Below, one piece after another: positions 1 to 5,444 of a stretch of DNA of 6,856 bases (positions within the stretch are counted from its first letter, which is position 1; every line of letters starts with the position of its first letter). This DNA comes from JBDTNK01 sp039933775 (GTDB taxonomy: Bacteria; Chloroflexota; Limnocylindria; QHBO01). Location of the stretch: positions 1-6,856 of the forward strand of contig JBDTNK010000090.1 of NCBI GenBank assembly GCA_039933775.1, given 5' to 3'. The position numbers were made by a program, and so were the translations under genes. A model generated the notes under the pieces. The model was not told the DNA's origin and searched no databases. It saw nothing but the letters and a program-made list of their open reading frames with translations.

Positions 1-1316
1 GCGCCGTAGCCGACGTCCATCATCACCTGCGTGATGTAGACCGCCCAGCCCTCGGCGAAGACGCCTGACTGGAAAATCGCGCGCACGAGCGAGCGGACGC
101 GGTTCGAGTAGGCCAGCTGCAGGTAATGGCCCGGAACCGCCTCGTGGATGGTGAGCAGGCGAAGCATGCGCGCGTTGTCCTCGCGCAGGTACGACTCCTT
201 CTGCTCATCGGTCCAGTCGTCGGGCATCGGCGTGATGGCGAAGAAGCTGGAGAGGCCCTTATCCAGCGGCCCCGGCGGCATGAGCATCGCCCCACCGAAC
301 GCGCGGAGGAATTCGGGGGTCCAGATGATCTCCATCGGTTCGTCCGCCAGACCGATGAGGTCGCGCTGTCGCACGAACGCCTCGATCCGGCCGTGCTCCG
401 CCCGGCAGAAGTCGAGGAGCTCACCCGCCGCGGGATGCTCCGCCGCGATGGCATCCAGCACGCGCCGCACGAGCACGTCGCGGTCGTCGGGCATCGGCTC
501 GTCGCCCATCCACGCCGGCCACAGCTCGCGCGCCAGGCGCAGCATCTCGTCGCGCACCGCGGCGAAATCGGTGCGAGCCCGCGCCGCAAGCTCGCTGGGT
601 GTGAGCGAGCTCTTCAGGGTGTGGCCGAACTTGGCGGCGTAGAGCTCGGGGCCCAGGCGGAAGTCGCCGGTCGCGGCCGGCAGCAGCTCGTCGCGCAGCC
701 ACGTCTCCCACGAGCCGAGCGCCTGCTTGGCGGCATCGGCCGCCGCGCTGAGTTCGTCTCGCAGCGCCGCGTCGTCGATCGTGGCGGCCTCCGCGACCGC
801 GCCGTCGGCCAGCTGCGAGACGCCACCCAGCTGCGAGAGCGCCTTCTCGGCGTGGAACTGCGAGATGCCGCGCTCGCCCGGCGCGCTGAGCCTGGCCCGT
901 GCGGCGTCCAGCGCCTCGGGCAGCCCGCGCAGCCGTCCCGCCGCGCTGCTCAACCGGTCAGGCAGCGGTGCGAACTCGCGCGCCAACAGGCTGAAGAGGC
1001 CGCCGCCGAAGAGGTAGACGTACGAGAGCGGGCTCCATCGGTATTCCTGGAGCGTCTCCTCGTTGAATCGCATCGCGGCGAGCTCCTCGCGCATGATGCG
1101 CAGGTCGATCGCTTCGTCGCGGGACAGCGTCGAAATGTCGATCACCGACAGCCGCGTGTCCGCCTCGTTCAGAAATGCGACGCGTTCCGCGTGCCCGGCA
1201 TCGGTCAGATCCGGCCAGCGGTCGTCGTGATCGTGGTTGCCGAGCTCGGTGGCGGTGGTCGGCCAGAGGCGGAAGAGATCGGTGATCAGCTCGTCGGCGG
1301 TCGTGGCGAATGACAT
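1..1316 (-). CDS. DUF885 family protein, putative zinc-dependent peptidase; 3' end off the window
   Basis: The minus strand is open without a stop from an ATG at 1316 to the window edge, giving 438 codons. I identify it as DUF885 (PF05960) from the motif HEAVPGHYLQ, with H391, E392 and H397, followed by AEGWAVY with E422. In this family the HE...GH motif and the later Glu look like a zincin-type metal site; that role is inference from motif shape. The N-terminus, with TATELGNHDHDDRWPD at about residues 21-36, is also typical of the family. There is no signal peptide, so the protein is probably cytoplasmic. Family members are usually about 550-600 residues, so roughly the last quarter is missing. 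An in-frame ATG at 1325 is an alternative start. Neither start has a good Shine-Dalgarno site, but TACGAT lies exactly 7 bases before the 1316 ATG, which favours leaderless initiation there. The gene is divergent from tetR. Its substrate is unknown. Confidence 0.9.
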   Translation of the reverse strand, partial: MSFATTADELITDLFRLWPTTATELGNHDHDDRWPDLTDAGHAERVAFLNEADTRLSVIDISTLSRDEAIDLRIMREELAAMRFNEETLQEYRWSPLSYVYLFGGGLFSLLAREFAPLPDRLSSAAGRLRGLPEALDAARARLSAPGERGISQFHAEKALSQLGGVSQLADGAVAEAATIDDAALRDELSAAADAAKQALGSWETWLRDELLPAATGDFRLGPELYAAKFGHTLKSSLTPSELAARARTDFAAVRDEMLRLARELWPAWMGDEPMPDDRDVLVRRVLDAIAAEHPAAGELLDFCRAEHGRIEAFVRQRDLIGLADEPMEIIWTPEFLRAFGGAMLMPPGPLDKGLSSFFAITPMPDDWTDEQKESYLREDNARMLRLLTIHEAVPGHYLQLAYSNRVRSLVRAIFQSGVFAEGWAVYITQVMMDVGYG

Positions 1317-1323
1317 GCGCTGC

Positions 1324-1329
1324 ATCGTA
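1324..1329 (-). promoter_or_regulatory. Candidate -10 box for a leaderless DUF885 transcript
   Basis: On the minus strand TACGAT (a TAnnnT match) is followed by 7 bases and then the ATG at 1316. That spacing would start transcription at or next to the A of the start codon. No convincing -35 box is visible and no Shine-Dalgarno site precedes the ATG. It is short and could occur by chance. Confidence 0.35.
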
Positions 1330-1488
1330 GCGGCGCGGCGCTTTCCAAGGAACGGGACGGCGCGCGGTCCGTCTGGCTGGCGGCCTCGTGCGGTACATGC
1401 AAGAAGCGGGTATCCGCGGACGGTTGGCTGGCCGATTTGTGCTCACCGGGCAAACGCGTGGCTGCATGCAGACCGCCGTGCCGGCAAG

Positions 1489-1659
1489 TTGGCCAGATGC
1501 TCATCAGGAGAGCACTGGACGTGATCGGCCGACAGGTGGTCATGGTGTCCACGCTCAATCGGTTCCGAGCAATGCGCCATATGCATCCCCGGGTGGGCAT
1601 CTGGCCATGCTGCGGGGCCCCGAACACGTTCCCTGCTCTCCTGATGGGAATGTGGCCAA
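1489..1659. repeat. Imperfect inverted repeat, two 40-base arms around a 91-base centre
   Basis: The left arm at 1489-1528 pairs with the reverse complement of the right arm at 1620-1659. I count 33 of 40 identical positions with no gaps. The best-kept block is CATCAGGAGAGCA in the left arm, matching TGCTCTCCTGATG in the right. TTGGCCA marks the outer end and ACGTG plus TCGG the inner end. The 91-base centre (1529-1619) has no recognisable gene and contains a third partial copy of the outer motif. This could be a decayed MITE-like or REP-like element, or the stem of a long structured RNA. I see no target-site duplication. Confidence 0.7.
1582..1607 (-). repeat. Third, diverged copy of the TGGCCA-type repeat motif
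   Basis: Read on the minus strand this begins TGGCCAGATGCCCACCCGGG and ends in TGCA. It matches the motif at 1634-1658 on the same strand, which begins TGGCCACATTCCCATCAGG and ends in GCA, with scattered substitutions and one extra base. The left inverted arm carries the same motif on the plus strand at 1490-1514. The window therefore has three copies: two in one orientation and one inverted. Confidence 0.55.
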
Positions 1660-1720
1660 GTACCCGCGGCCAAGCGCGGGCCAAGTACCCGCGGCCAAGT
1701 ATCCGCGGCCAAGTACCCGC
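1654..1720. repeat. Tandem array of a 14-base unit, about five copies
   Basis: The unit is GGCCAAGTACCCGC. Copies lie at 1654-1667 (exact), 1668-1678 (shortened to 11 bases), 1679-1692 (exact), 1693-1706 (one C-to-T change) and 1707-1720 (exact). Unit junctions create CCGCGG palindromes. The first copy overlaps the outer end of the right inverted arm, so the array may have grown from the end of that element. It ends about 105 bases before the tetR start. A run of regulator-binding sites is possible but unproven. Confidence 0.85.
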
Positions 1721-1813
1721 TCACCCCTTGGCACGCGCCCGCAGCCCACTCGCCCACGTCGTGGCACTCGCCGGTCGAGGCATCGGCTGGTAGCCTTGCC
1801 CGGCGTCGAATTC

Positions 1814-1817
1814 AGGA
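1814..1817 (+). promoter_or_regulatory. Ribosome binding site that fixes the tetR start
   Basis: AGGA lies 8 bases before the ATG at 1826. This supports starting there rather than at in-frame codons further upstream, which would run through the repeat region. Confidence 0.55.
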
Positions 1818-1825
1818 TCGAGGCA

Positions 1826-2452
1826 ATGGTGGGCGTGCGCGAGGCAAAGAAGGCATCAGTCCGTGAGCGGCTGGTTGATGCTGCCGCGCGGCTCTTTTTG
1901 GAGCGCGGCGTCGAGCACACCACCATGGACGACATCGCGGCGGCGGCCGGGACGAGCCGCACCAGCGTCTTCAACTATTTCGGCTACAAGGAGGCGATCC
2001 TCGTCGAGATCGGCGCGCGCTACGTGCGCACGATCGAGGCGCAGGCCGATCCCGCCGACAGCGAGCGCTCGCCGCGCGACCGCGCTCGCCGCAACCTGGA
2101 CTCCCTGGCCGATGCAATCGCCCAGATCGCGGCGCGTGAGCCGACGCTCATCGCGGCGGTGGCGCGCGAGATGACGCACTCCGACGCGGCGCGGCGCACC
2201 CGGGCCTTGGAGCGCATGCAGTACCCGATGCTGATCGAGGGGCTGCTGCGATCGCTGGCGTCGACCGGCAGCCTGCGCAGGCCGGAGGCGATCGAGACGC
2301 TCATCCGGCAGCTCGTGGACCTGACCAGCGGCGTCCTGCTGCGCGCGCCCGACGACGCGTCACTGCCTCACCTGCGCGCGGAGCTGCGCGCCAACGTCGA
2401 TCTCTTCTGCGAGGGGGCATTCGCGGATCGCCCGGCGACTGCGGGCCCGTAG
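1826..2452 (+). CDS. TetR/AcrR-family transcriptional regulator
   Basis: This encodes a 208-residue protein of normal TetR length. The N-terminal DNA-binding domain runs from about residue 11 to 60. The helix-turn-helix region TTMDDIAAAAGTSRTSVFNY, followed by FGYKEAIL, is a textbook TetR signature. The remaining residues (about 65-200) should form the helical ligand-binding and dimer domain, which is too variable to name a ligand. I chose the ATG at 1826 because AGGA sits 8 bases upstream and the conserved domain begins soon after it. The frame is open for 146 codons further upstream, but only through repeats. The gene is divergent from the DUF885 gene and ends 10 bases before alaX. Members of this family often control themselves and adjacent genes, so alaX and the DUF885 gene are the natural candidate targets; that is inference. 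Confidence 0.93.
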   Translation: MVGVREAKKASVRERLVDAAARLFLERGVEHTTMDDIAAAAGTSRTSVFNYFGYKEAILVEIGARYVRTIEAQADPADSERSPRDRARRNLDSLADAIAQIAAREPTLIAAVAREMTHSDAARRTRALERMQYPMLIEGLLRSLASTGSLRRPEAIETLIRQLVDLTSGVLLRAPDDASLPHLRAELRANVDLFCEGAFADRPATAGP

Positions 2453-2455
2453 AAT
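2450..2455 (+). promoter_or_regulatory. Candidate -10 box TAGAAT for alaX, overlapping the tetR stop codon
   Basis: TAGAAT matches the consensus TATAAT at five of six positions. It is followed by 7 bases and then the GTG start of alaX at 2463. Its first three bases are the TAG stop codon of tetR. No -35 match is visible at the usual distance. There is no Shine-Dalgarno site before the GTG, consistent with a leaderless transcript. Confidence 0.4.
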
Positions 2456-2462
2456 CGACCGC

Positions 2463-3176
2463 GTGACCGAACAGATCTACGCGACCGATGCCTATGCCCG
2501 CAGCTGCGAGGCGCACATCACCGGCATCGATGGCGCCAGCATCGCCCTGGACCGGACCGTCATCTATCCCGGCGGCGGCGGGCAACCGGCGGACCACGGC
2601 CGCCTGGCCGGCGAGCGCTTCCGTGCGCCGATCATCGGTGCCAAGAAGCGCGAGGGCGAGATCTGGCACGAGATCGACGGCGAGCCACCAGCGGTTGGCT
2701 CGAGCGTGACCGTCGAGCTCGACTGGGCGCGGCGGCACGAGCTGATGCGGACCCACTCGGCACTGCACGTCCTGTGCGGCGTCGTCTGGCGCGACCACCG
2801 GGCGCAGGTCACCGGCGGCAACATGGAACCGCTCTCCGGGCGGATGGATTTCGAGTTCGAGACGATCTCCGCGGACCTCGTGAGCGAGATCGAGAAGCGC
2901 GTCAACGAGGAGATCGCGGCCGACCACGAGATTCGGGTCGCCATCCTGCCGCGCGATGAGGCGTTCGCGATCCCCGACCTCATCCGCACCAAGATCAACC
3001 TGCTGCCGCCTGGCATCAGCGAGATCCGCACCATCGAGATCGTCGGGCTTGACCTGCAGGCCGATGGTGGGACGCACGTCGCCCACACCACTGAGATCGG
3101 CCGCGTGCGCGTCACCGGCTACGAGAGCAAGGGCCGCATCAACAAGCGGATCCGCATCGAGGTCCTCGACGCCTGA
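2463..3176 (+). CDS. alaX: AlaX-type alanyl-tRNA editing protein
   Basis: This 237-residue protein resembles the stand-alone editing domain of alanyl-tRNA synthetase. Such proteins hydrolyse Ser-tRNA(Ala) or Gly-tRNA(Ala) in trans in the cytoplasm. An N-terminal barrel-like part carries YPGGGGQPADHG (35-46), the counterpart of the YPEGGGQPSD-type motif in the family. The metal site is represented by HSALH (H98, H102) and DGGTH (D201, H205). The length fits the medium AlaX-M class, with the extra N-terminal domain. In most relatives the second metal motif begins with Cys; here the codon at 3063-3065 is GAT, giving Asp. The start is the GTG at 2463, 10 bases after the tetR stop; without an earlier in-frame ATG it preserves the whole N-terminal domain. 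Co-transcription with tetR is likely, though the gene may also have its own promoter. Exact mischarged tRNA preference cannot be read from the sequence. Confidence 0.92.
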   Translation: MTEQIYATDAYARSCEAHITGIDGASIALDRTVIYPGGGGQPADHGRLAGERFRAPIIGAKKREGEIWHEIDGEPPAVGSSVTVELDWARRHELMRTHSALHVLCGVVWRDHRAQVTGGNMEPLSGRMDFEFETISADLVSEIEKRVNEEIAADHEIRVAILPRDEAFAIPDLIRTKINLLPPGISEIRTIEIVGLDLQADGGTHVAHTTEIGRVRVTGYESKGRINKRIRIEVLDA

Positions 3177-3207
3177 GCTTGAGGGCGGCCCTGGGCCATC
3201 ACCTTCG

Positions 3208-3232
3208 CTGATTCACCTGTTGGGTGGTTCAG
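3208..3232 (+). terminator. Stem-loop downstream of alaX, possible terminator
   Basis: Arms CTGATTCACC and GGTGGTTCAG flank a 5-base loop. The 10-position stem has one mismatch and one G-U pair. It begins 31 bases after the alaX stop. There is no run of T after it, so it may act with Rho or only protect the transcript end. Confidence 0.4.
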
Positions 3233-3269
3233 ATTGCGGCCCCACCGCTGTCCGATCCGCGCAACGCGG

Positions 3270-3301
3270 CGAGCCGGCCAGGAATTGACCCAGCCGGCTC
3301 G
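3270..3301 (-). terminator. Strong stem-loop downstream of the PD40 gene, possible terminator
   Basis: The arms CGAGCCGGC and GCCGGCTCG are perfect over 9 bases. In the minus-strand RNA the inner bases UGGG and CCUG continue the stem with two G-U and two G-C pairs, giving 13 pairs around the loop UCAAUU. On the plus strand those two wobble pairs become mismatches, so the structure favours the minus-strand transcript. It lies 22 bases beyond the PD40 stop codon. No U tract follows. Confidence 0.5.
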
Positions 3302-3317
3302 GCAGTGACGCCAGAAG

Positions 3318-3334
3318 GGACCTCAGCGAGGTCC
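3318..3334 (-). terminator. Short hairpin spanning the PD40 stop codon
   Basis: GGACCTC and GAGGTCC form a perfect 7-base stem with a 3-base loop. The TGA stop of the PD40 gene at 3323-3325 lies across the arm and loop. It may add to the larger stem-loop 17 bases downstream. It lacks a U tract. Confidence 0.3.
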
Positions 3335-4258
3335 GATCATCTGCACTCGCGTGCTGACCCAGATATCCCCCAGCCGGCCGAAGTGGAGACGATGCCCATC
3401 GCCGGAGAGCGAGGGGCGACTCTCGCCGGCGGCGGTATTGACGGCGGGACCAAGATTCACCGGGGCCGACCACGGATCTGCGGTCGTCGGGCGAGTCGAG
3501 ACGTACACGTCGAACGAGCCCGCACCGCCGGTCCGGTCACTCACGAAGGCCATCTCCAGTCCATCGCGGCTCACGTTCGGCATCTGGTCGTGGAAGCCAG
3601 CCAGGTTGACCTCGCTGACGGGTGTCCCGGGAGCGAAGCTGCCATCGGGTCGCTGCAAGCTGACATAGATGTCCTGCAGCCCGCCTTGACCGGGGCTCGA
3701 GAAGTAGAGCAGCGTACCTTGCGCCGTCTCGACCAGCGACGGGCTGAACTCCCCGCCGGCCGAATTCGGACCGGCACCGGTCGCGCTGCACCCGAGATTG
3801 GTGGGCGTCTCCCATCCGCGCACCGGGTGGTCGCGCGTGATGTAGATGTCACCCGCACCACAGGCGCCGGGAATAGCGCGCGCTGACACGAAAAGAAGCC
3901 GCTTGCCGTTGAGCGGCGTCGGGCAGAAGTCAGCCGCCGTGGAGTTGACGGGCGCCGGCAGCTGAACCGGCGTGTCGAACACGTCCTCCACTGAGCTGCG
4001 TTCCGCGACCCAGATGTCATTCGTGTCACTGGCGCCACCGATCGGGTTTCGATTCGAGGCGAAGAAGAGTCGGAGACCGTTGGGTGACTCGATGGGACAG
4101 CCGTCAGCGGCGGTTGGGCTGCTGACACCGGGCTCTGGCTGCGCCACCGACCAAGCAGTGAACTGGTGAGCACCGACGAGCTGAGGTGCGACGAGCATCA
4201 ATCCAAGCATCATCGGCGAAAGGAGCGAGCGCCGGTTGGGGCGCGAGATGTGGAACAC
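3323..4258 (-). CDS. Secreted PD40 (WD40-like) beta-propeller protein
   Basis: This encodes 311 residues. The N-terminus has a basic stretch RPNRR, a hydrophobic core LLSPMMLGLMLVAPQLVG and a likely signal-peptidase site after LVGA at about residue 30. Five PD40-type blades follow (PF07676 style), with the recurring pattern of an NG/DG turn, LxFxS and then DI(W/Y)V: about 52-94, 109-158, 167-217, 224-270 and 277-308. Each blade shows the motif: NDIWVAER, GDIYITRD, QDIYVSLQ, FDVYVSTR, GDIWVSTR. Four cysteines (54, 112, 133, 157) could form disulfides after export. PD40 blades resemble those of TolB but bind many partners; no catalytic site is visible, so a ligand-binding or structural role is likely. 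The GTG at 4258 is preferred over an in-frame GTG at 4294 because AGGGAGG lies 9 bases upstream. The protein is convergent with alaX and lies in the same direction as the sigma operon, from which a structured gap separates it. Confidence 0.88.
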   Translation of the reverse strand: MFHISRPNRRSLLSPMMLGLMLVAPQLVGAHQFTAWSVAQPEPGVSSPTAADGCPIESPNGLRLFFASNRNPIGGASDTNDIWVAERSSVEDVFDTPVQLPAPVNSTAADFCPTPLNGKRLLFVSARAIPGACGAGDIYITRDHPVRGWETPTNLGCSATGAGPNSAGGEFSPSLVETAQGTLLYFSSPGQGGLQDIYVSLQRPDGSFAPGTPVSEVNLAGFHDQMPNVSRDGLEMAFVSDRTGGAGSFDVYVSTRPTTADPWSAPVNLGPAVNTAAGESRPSLSGDGHRLHFGRLGDIWVSTRVQMIGPR

Positions 4259-4267
4259 GAGAAGTGT

Positions 4268-4274
4268 CCTCCCT
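4268..4274 (-). promoter_or_regulatory. Strong Shine-Dalgarno site for the PD40 gene
   Basis: AGGGAGG on the minus strand ends 9 bases before the GTG at 4258. It is the best ribosome binding site in the window. It lies inside the longer possible reading from 4294, so it argues against that longer start. Confidence 0.75.
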
Positions 4275-4357
4275 AGATGTTTCGGTAGCTCCACTGATCC
4301 GAGCCAGCCTCGAACCGGCGAGCGGAACTTCGGTCAATGGGACGGCGTCACCAAGGG

Positions 4358-4377
4358 AATACGACGAAGATCGTATT
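4358..4377. promoter_or_regulatory. AT-rich perfect palindrome, possible operator or hairpin
   Basis: AATACGA and TCGTATT are perfect 7-base arms around a 6-base centre. On the plus strand TTT follows directly, making a terminator-like shape, but no plus-strand gene lies just upstream. It is about 100 bases upstream of the PD40 start, which suits an operator. AT-rich sequence stands out in this GC-rich DNA. Confidence 0.4.
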
Positions 4378-4474
4378 TTTCGGCTCTCTTCCTCTACGGG
4401 GGGTTCACAGTGATTGGGGCTGCGGGCAGGCAAAACTGTTCAATTTCCGCCTGAGTCGCAGCGCTAGATCACCG

Positions 4475-4488
4475 CCGGGCACGCCCGG
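4475..4488 (-). terminator. GC-rich hairpin after the sigma operon
   Basis: CCGGGC and GCCCGG are perfect 6-base arms with a 2-base centre, 35 bases beyond the stop of the sigma partner gene. In RNA the tight centre would open to a slightly larger loop. No U tract follows, so intrinsic termination would be weak. Confidence 0.35.
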
Positions 4489-4516
4489 GACCGCCCGGTA
4501 CTCCCGGGACCGCCCG
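4484..4516. repeat. Direct repeat with 19-base period
   Basis: CCCGGGACCGCCCG occurs at 4484-4497 and again, unchanged, at 4503-4516. A weaker partial copy, ACCGCCGGG, ends one period earlier. The repeat lies just outside the 3' end of the sigma partner gene and overlaps the GC-rich hairpin. Confidence 0.7.
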
Positions 4517-4523
4517 CGTGCGG

Positions 4524-5444
4524 CTACTCGAAGGTCGCGGACTCCACGATGGCCTCCAGCTCATCCACGACGGCTCGTGGCGTGGCTGCGTAGTACGCTC
4601 CGTCTATAACGACGAGCTGACCGTCGATGTCGACAATCCACAGCTTGTCGATCTGGCCCGGATCCTGGTGATAGCGGGATGGCGTCACCTCCCCACGCAC
4701 GGCCCACGAGCCGAAGTAGCCCCGGTCGCAGTCGGCGAACACCGCCTCACTGGGCACATGGAGCGTGATCGACTTCCCTGCGTACCCTCCCACCGTGACA
4801 TCCACGGGCAGCGTCGCATCCCGCGACGCTTGGGCCGTCAGGGCAGCCACGAGTCCGTCGACCGTGGTGACGGGCGTTTCGGGTGTCGTCGTGGACCACC
4901 GGCAGGGATCCCCGTACACGAAGAGATCGTCCCCAGCGAAGACGATCATCCCTGCACCAGACGGAGCGCCGGCATCGTCGTTCTTGACCAGGATTGCGTT
5001 GCCGGGGTCGCCGAACCAGTCGGTGGCTGGAATCGTGACGGTCAGCGGCACATCGGCTGTGACCAGGGCGTATCGAGTCTCTGGCAGCAGACCCGCGGGG
5101 GTGGGCACCGGGGTCGGAGAGGCGGTGGGTGAAGCTTCGACGGTGGCGGTGGGCCCGGGTGTGGAAGTGGAGTTACCGGTCCCGGAACCGCCGACGTTCG
5201 AGGTGCCCGAACCGAAATAGTTGATGCCGATCAGAACGGCCACCGCCATGGCGACCGCGGCCAGCCCGAGCTTGAGCGTCGTGTTCATCGTTGAGATCCT
5301 CCACGCCGGCCACCAGGTGGCGCGACGCTGTGGGGTCGTGGGGAGCTCGGCGAGAACCGCGTCCAAGACGTTGTCCGGAAGGCGGGTCGCGCCATCCTCC
5401 AGCCATGACCGAACGATGCGGGTCGCCTCGCGATCGGTGCTCAT
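4524..5444 (-). CDS. Membrane-anchored partner of the ECF sigma factor, putative anti-sigma factor
   Basis: This 306-residue protein overlaps the sigma gene by ATGA and has GGAAGG 7 bases before its start, so the two are translated together. Layout: a cytoplasmic N-terminal part (1-55) with REATRIVRSWLEDGATRLPD, one membrane helix at about 57-77 (LKLGLAAVAMAVAVLIG), a Ser/Thr/Pro/Gly stalk at 78-117 and an outer domain of about 185 residues. The outer domain has two cysteines (C181, C239) and ends in a VDIDGQLVVIDGAYY strand region. I do not recognise its fold or ligand. The gene order, short inner domain and single helix fit an anti-sigma factor, but the classical zinc anti-sigma motif HxxxCxxC is absent. 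The anti-sigma role is thus inferred from context. It could instead be a secreted-domain protein merely co-expressed with the sigma factor. Confidence 0.85.
   Translation of the reverse strand: MSTDREATRIVRSWLEDGATRLPDNVLDAVLAELPTTPQRRATWWPAWRISTMNTTLKLGLAAVAMAVAVLIGINYFGSGTSNVGGSGTGNSTSTPGPTATVEASPTASPTPVPTPAGLLPETRYALVTADVPLTVTIPATDWFGDPGNAILVKNDDAGAPSGAGMIVFAGDDLFVYGDPCRWSTTTPETPVTTVDGLVAALTAQASRDATLPVDVTVGGYAGKSITLHVPSEAVFADCDRGYFGSWAVRGEVTPSRYHQDPGQIDKLWIVDIDGQLVVIDGAYYAATPRAVVDELEAIVESATFE

Larger units (their letters stand above)
1317..1825. other. Long non-coding gap between divergent genes, rich in repeats
   Basis: About 500 bases separate the DUF885 and tetR starts. Open frames cross it on both strands, but none has a recognisable domain, and several read straight through the repeats with low-complexity products. 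It holds a perfect 10-base palindrome CTGCATGCAG at 1462-1471, a pair of 40-base inverted arms (1489-1528 and 1620-1659), a third partial copy (1582-1607) and a 14-base tandem array (1654-1720). The word GTATCCGCGG at 1410-1419 recurs inside the array at 1699-1708. From 1721 to 1813 I see only weak promoter-like words. The tetR promoter must lie in this gap. Confidence 0.75.
4259..4523. other. Gap between the sigma operon and the PD40 gene
   Basis: No convincing gene lies here. From the sigma operon side the gap holds a GC-rich direct repeat (4484-4516), a GC-rich hairpin (4475-4488), an AT-rich patch near 4431-4446 and an AT-rich palindrome (4358-4377). The PD40 ribosome binding site is at the other end. 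A promoter for the PD40 gene is expected between about 4300 and 4460, but I cannot pick out a clear -35/-10 pair. Confidence 0.6.

Noticed and set aside
126..1313. A 395-codon plus-strand open frame opposite the DUF885 gene
   Set aside because: Its product is Arg/Ala/Gly-rich and without a domain. The minus strand carries a clear DUF885 protein over the same bases, and such shadow frames are expected in GC-rich DNA.
1654..1720. A CRISPR array
   Set aside because: The units are 14 bases and directly adjacent, without unique spacers, and no cas gene is present.
1754..1764. Palindrome CCACGTCGTGG as a TetR operator
   Set aside because: Arms of only 5 bases are too short to stand out in GC-rich DNA, and no second copy was seen near the tetR start.
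1388..1825. An upstream in-frame extension of tetR by 146 codons
   Set aside because: It runs through the inverted and tandem repeats, gives low-complexity KYPRPS-type sequence, and the normal TetR N-terminus starts at 1826 with its own ribosome binding site.
2301..3086. A 261-codon minus-strand frame opposite alaX
   Set aside because: No recognisable domain; it mirrors the coding bias of the clearly identified AlaX gene and runs into tetR.
4259..4294. A longer PD40 protein starting at GTG 4294
   Set aside because: The best ribosome binding site lies inside this segment, and the shorter form has a better-placed signal peptide.
4518..5132. A plus-strand frame opposite the sigma partner gene
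   Set aside because: No domain seen; the minus strand has a coherent membrane protein overlapping the sigma gene by ATGA.
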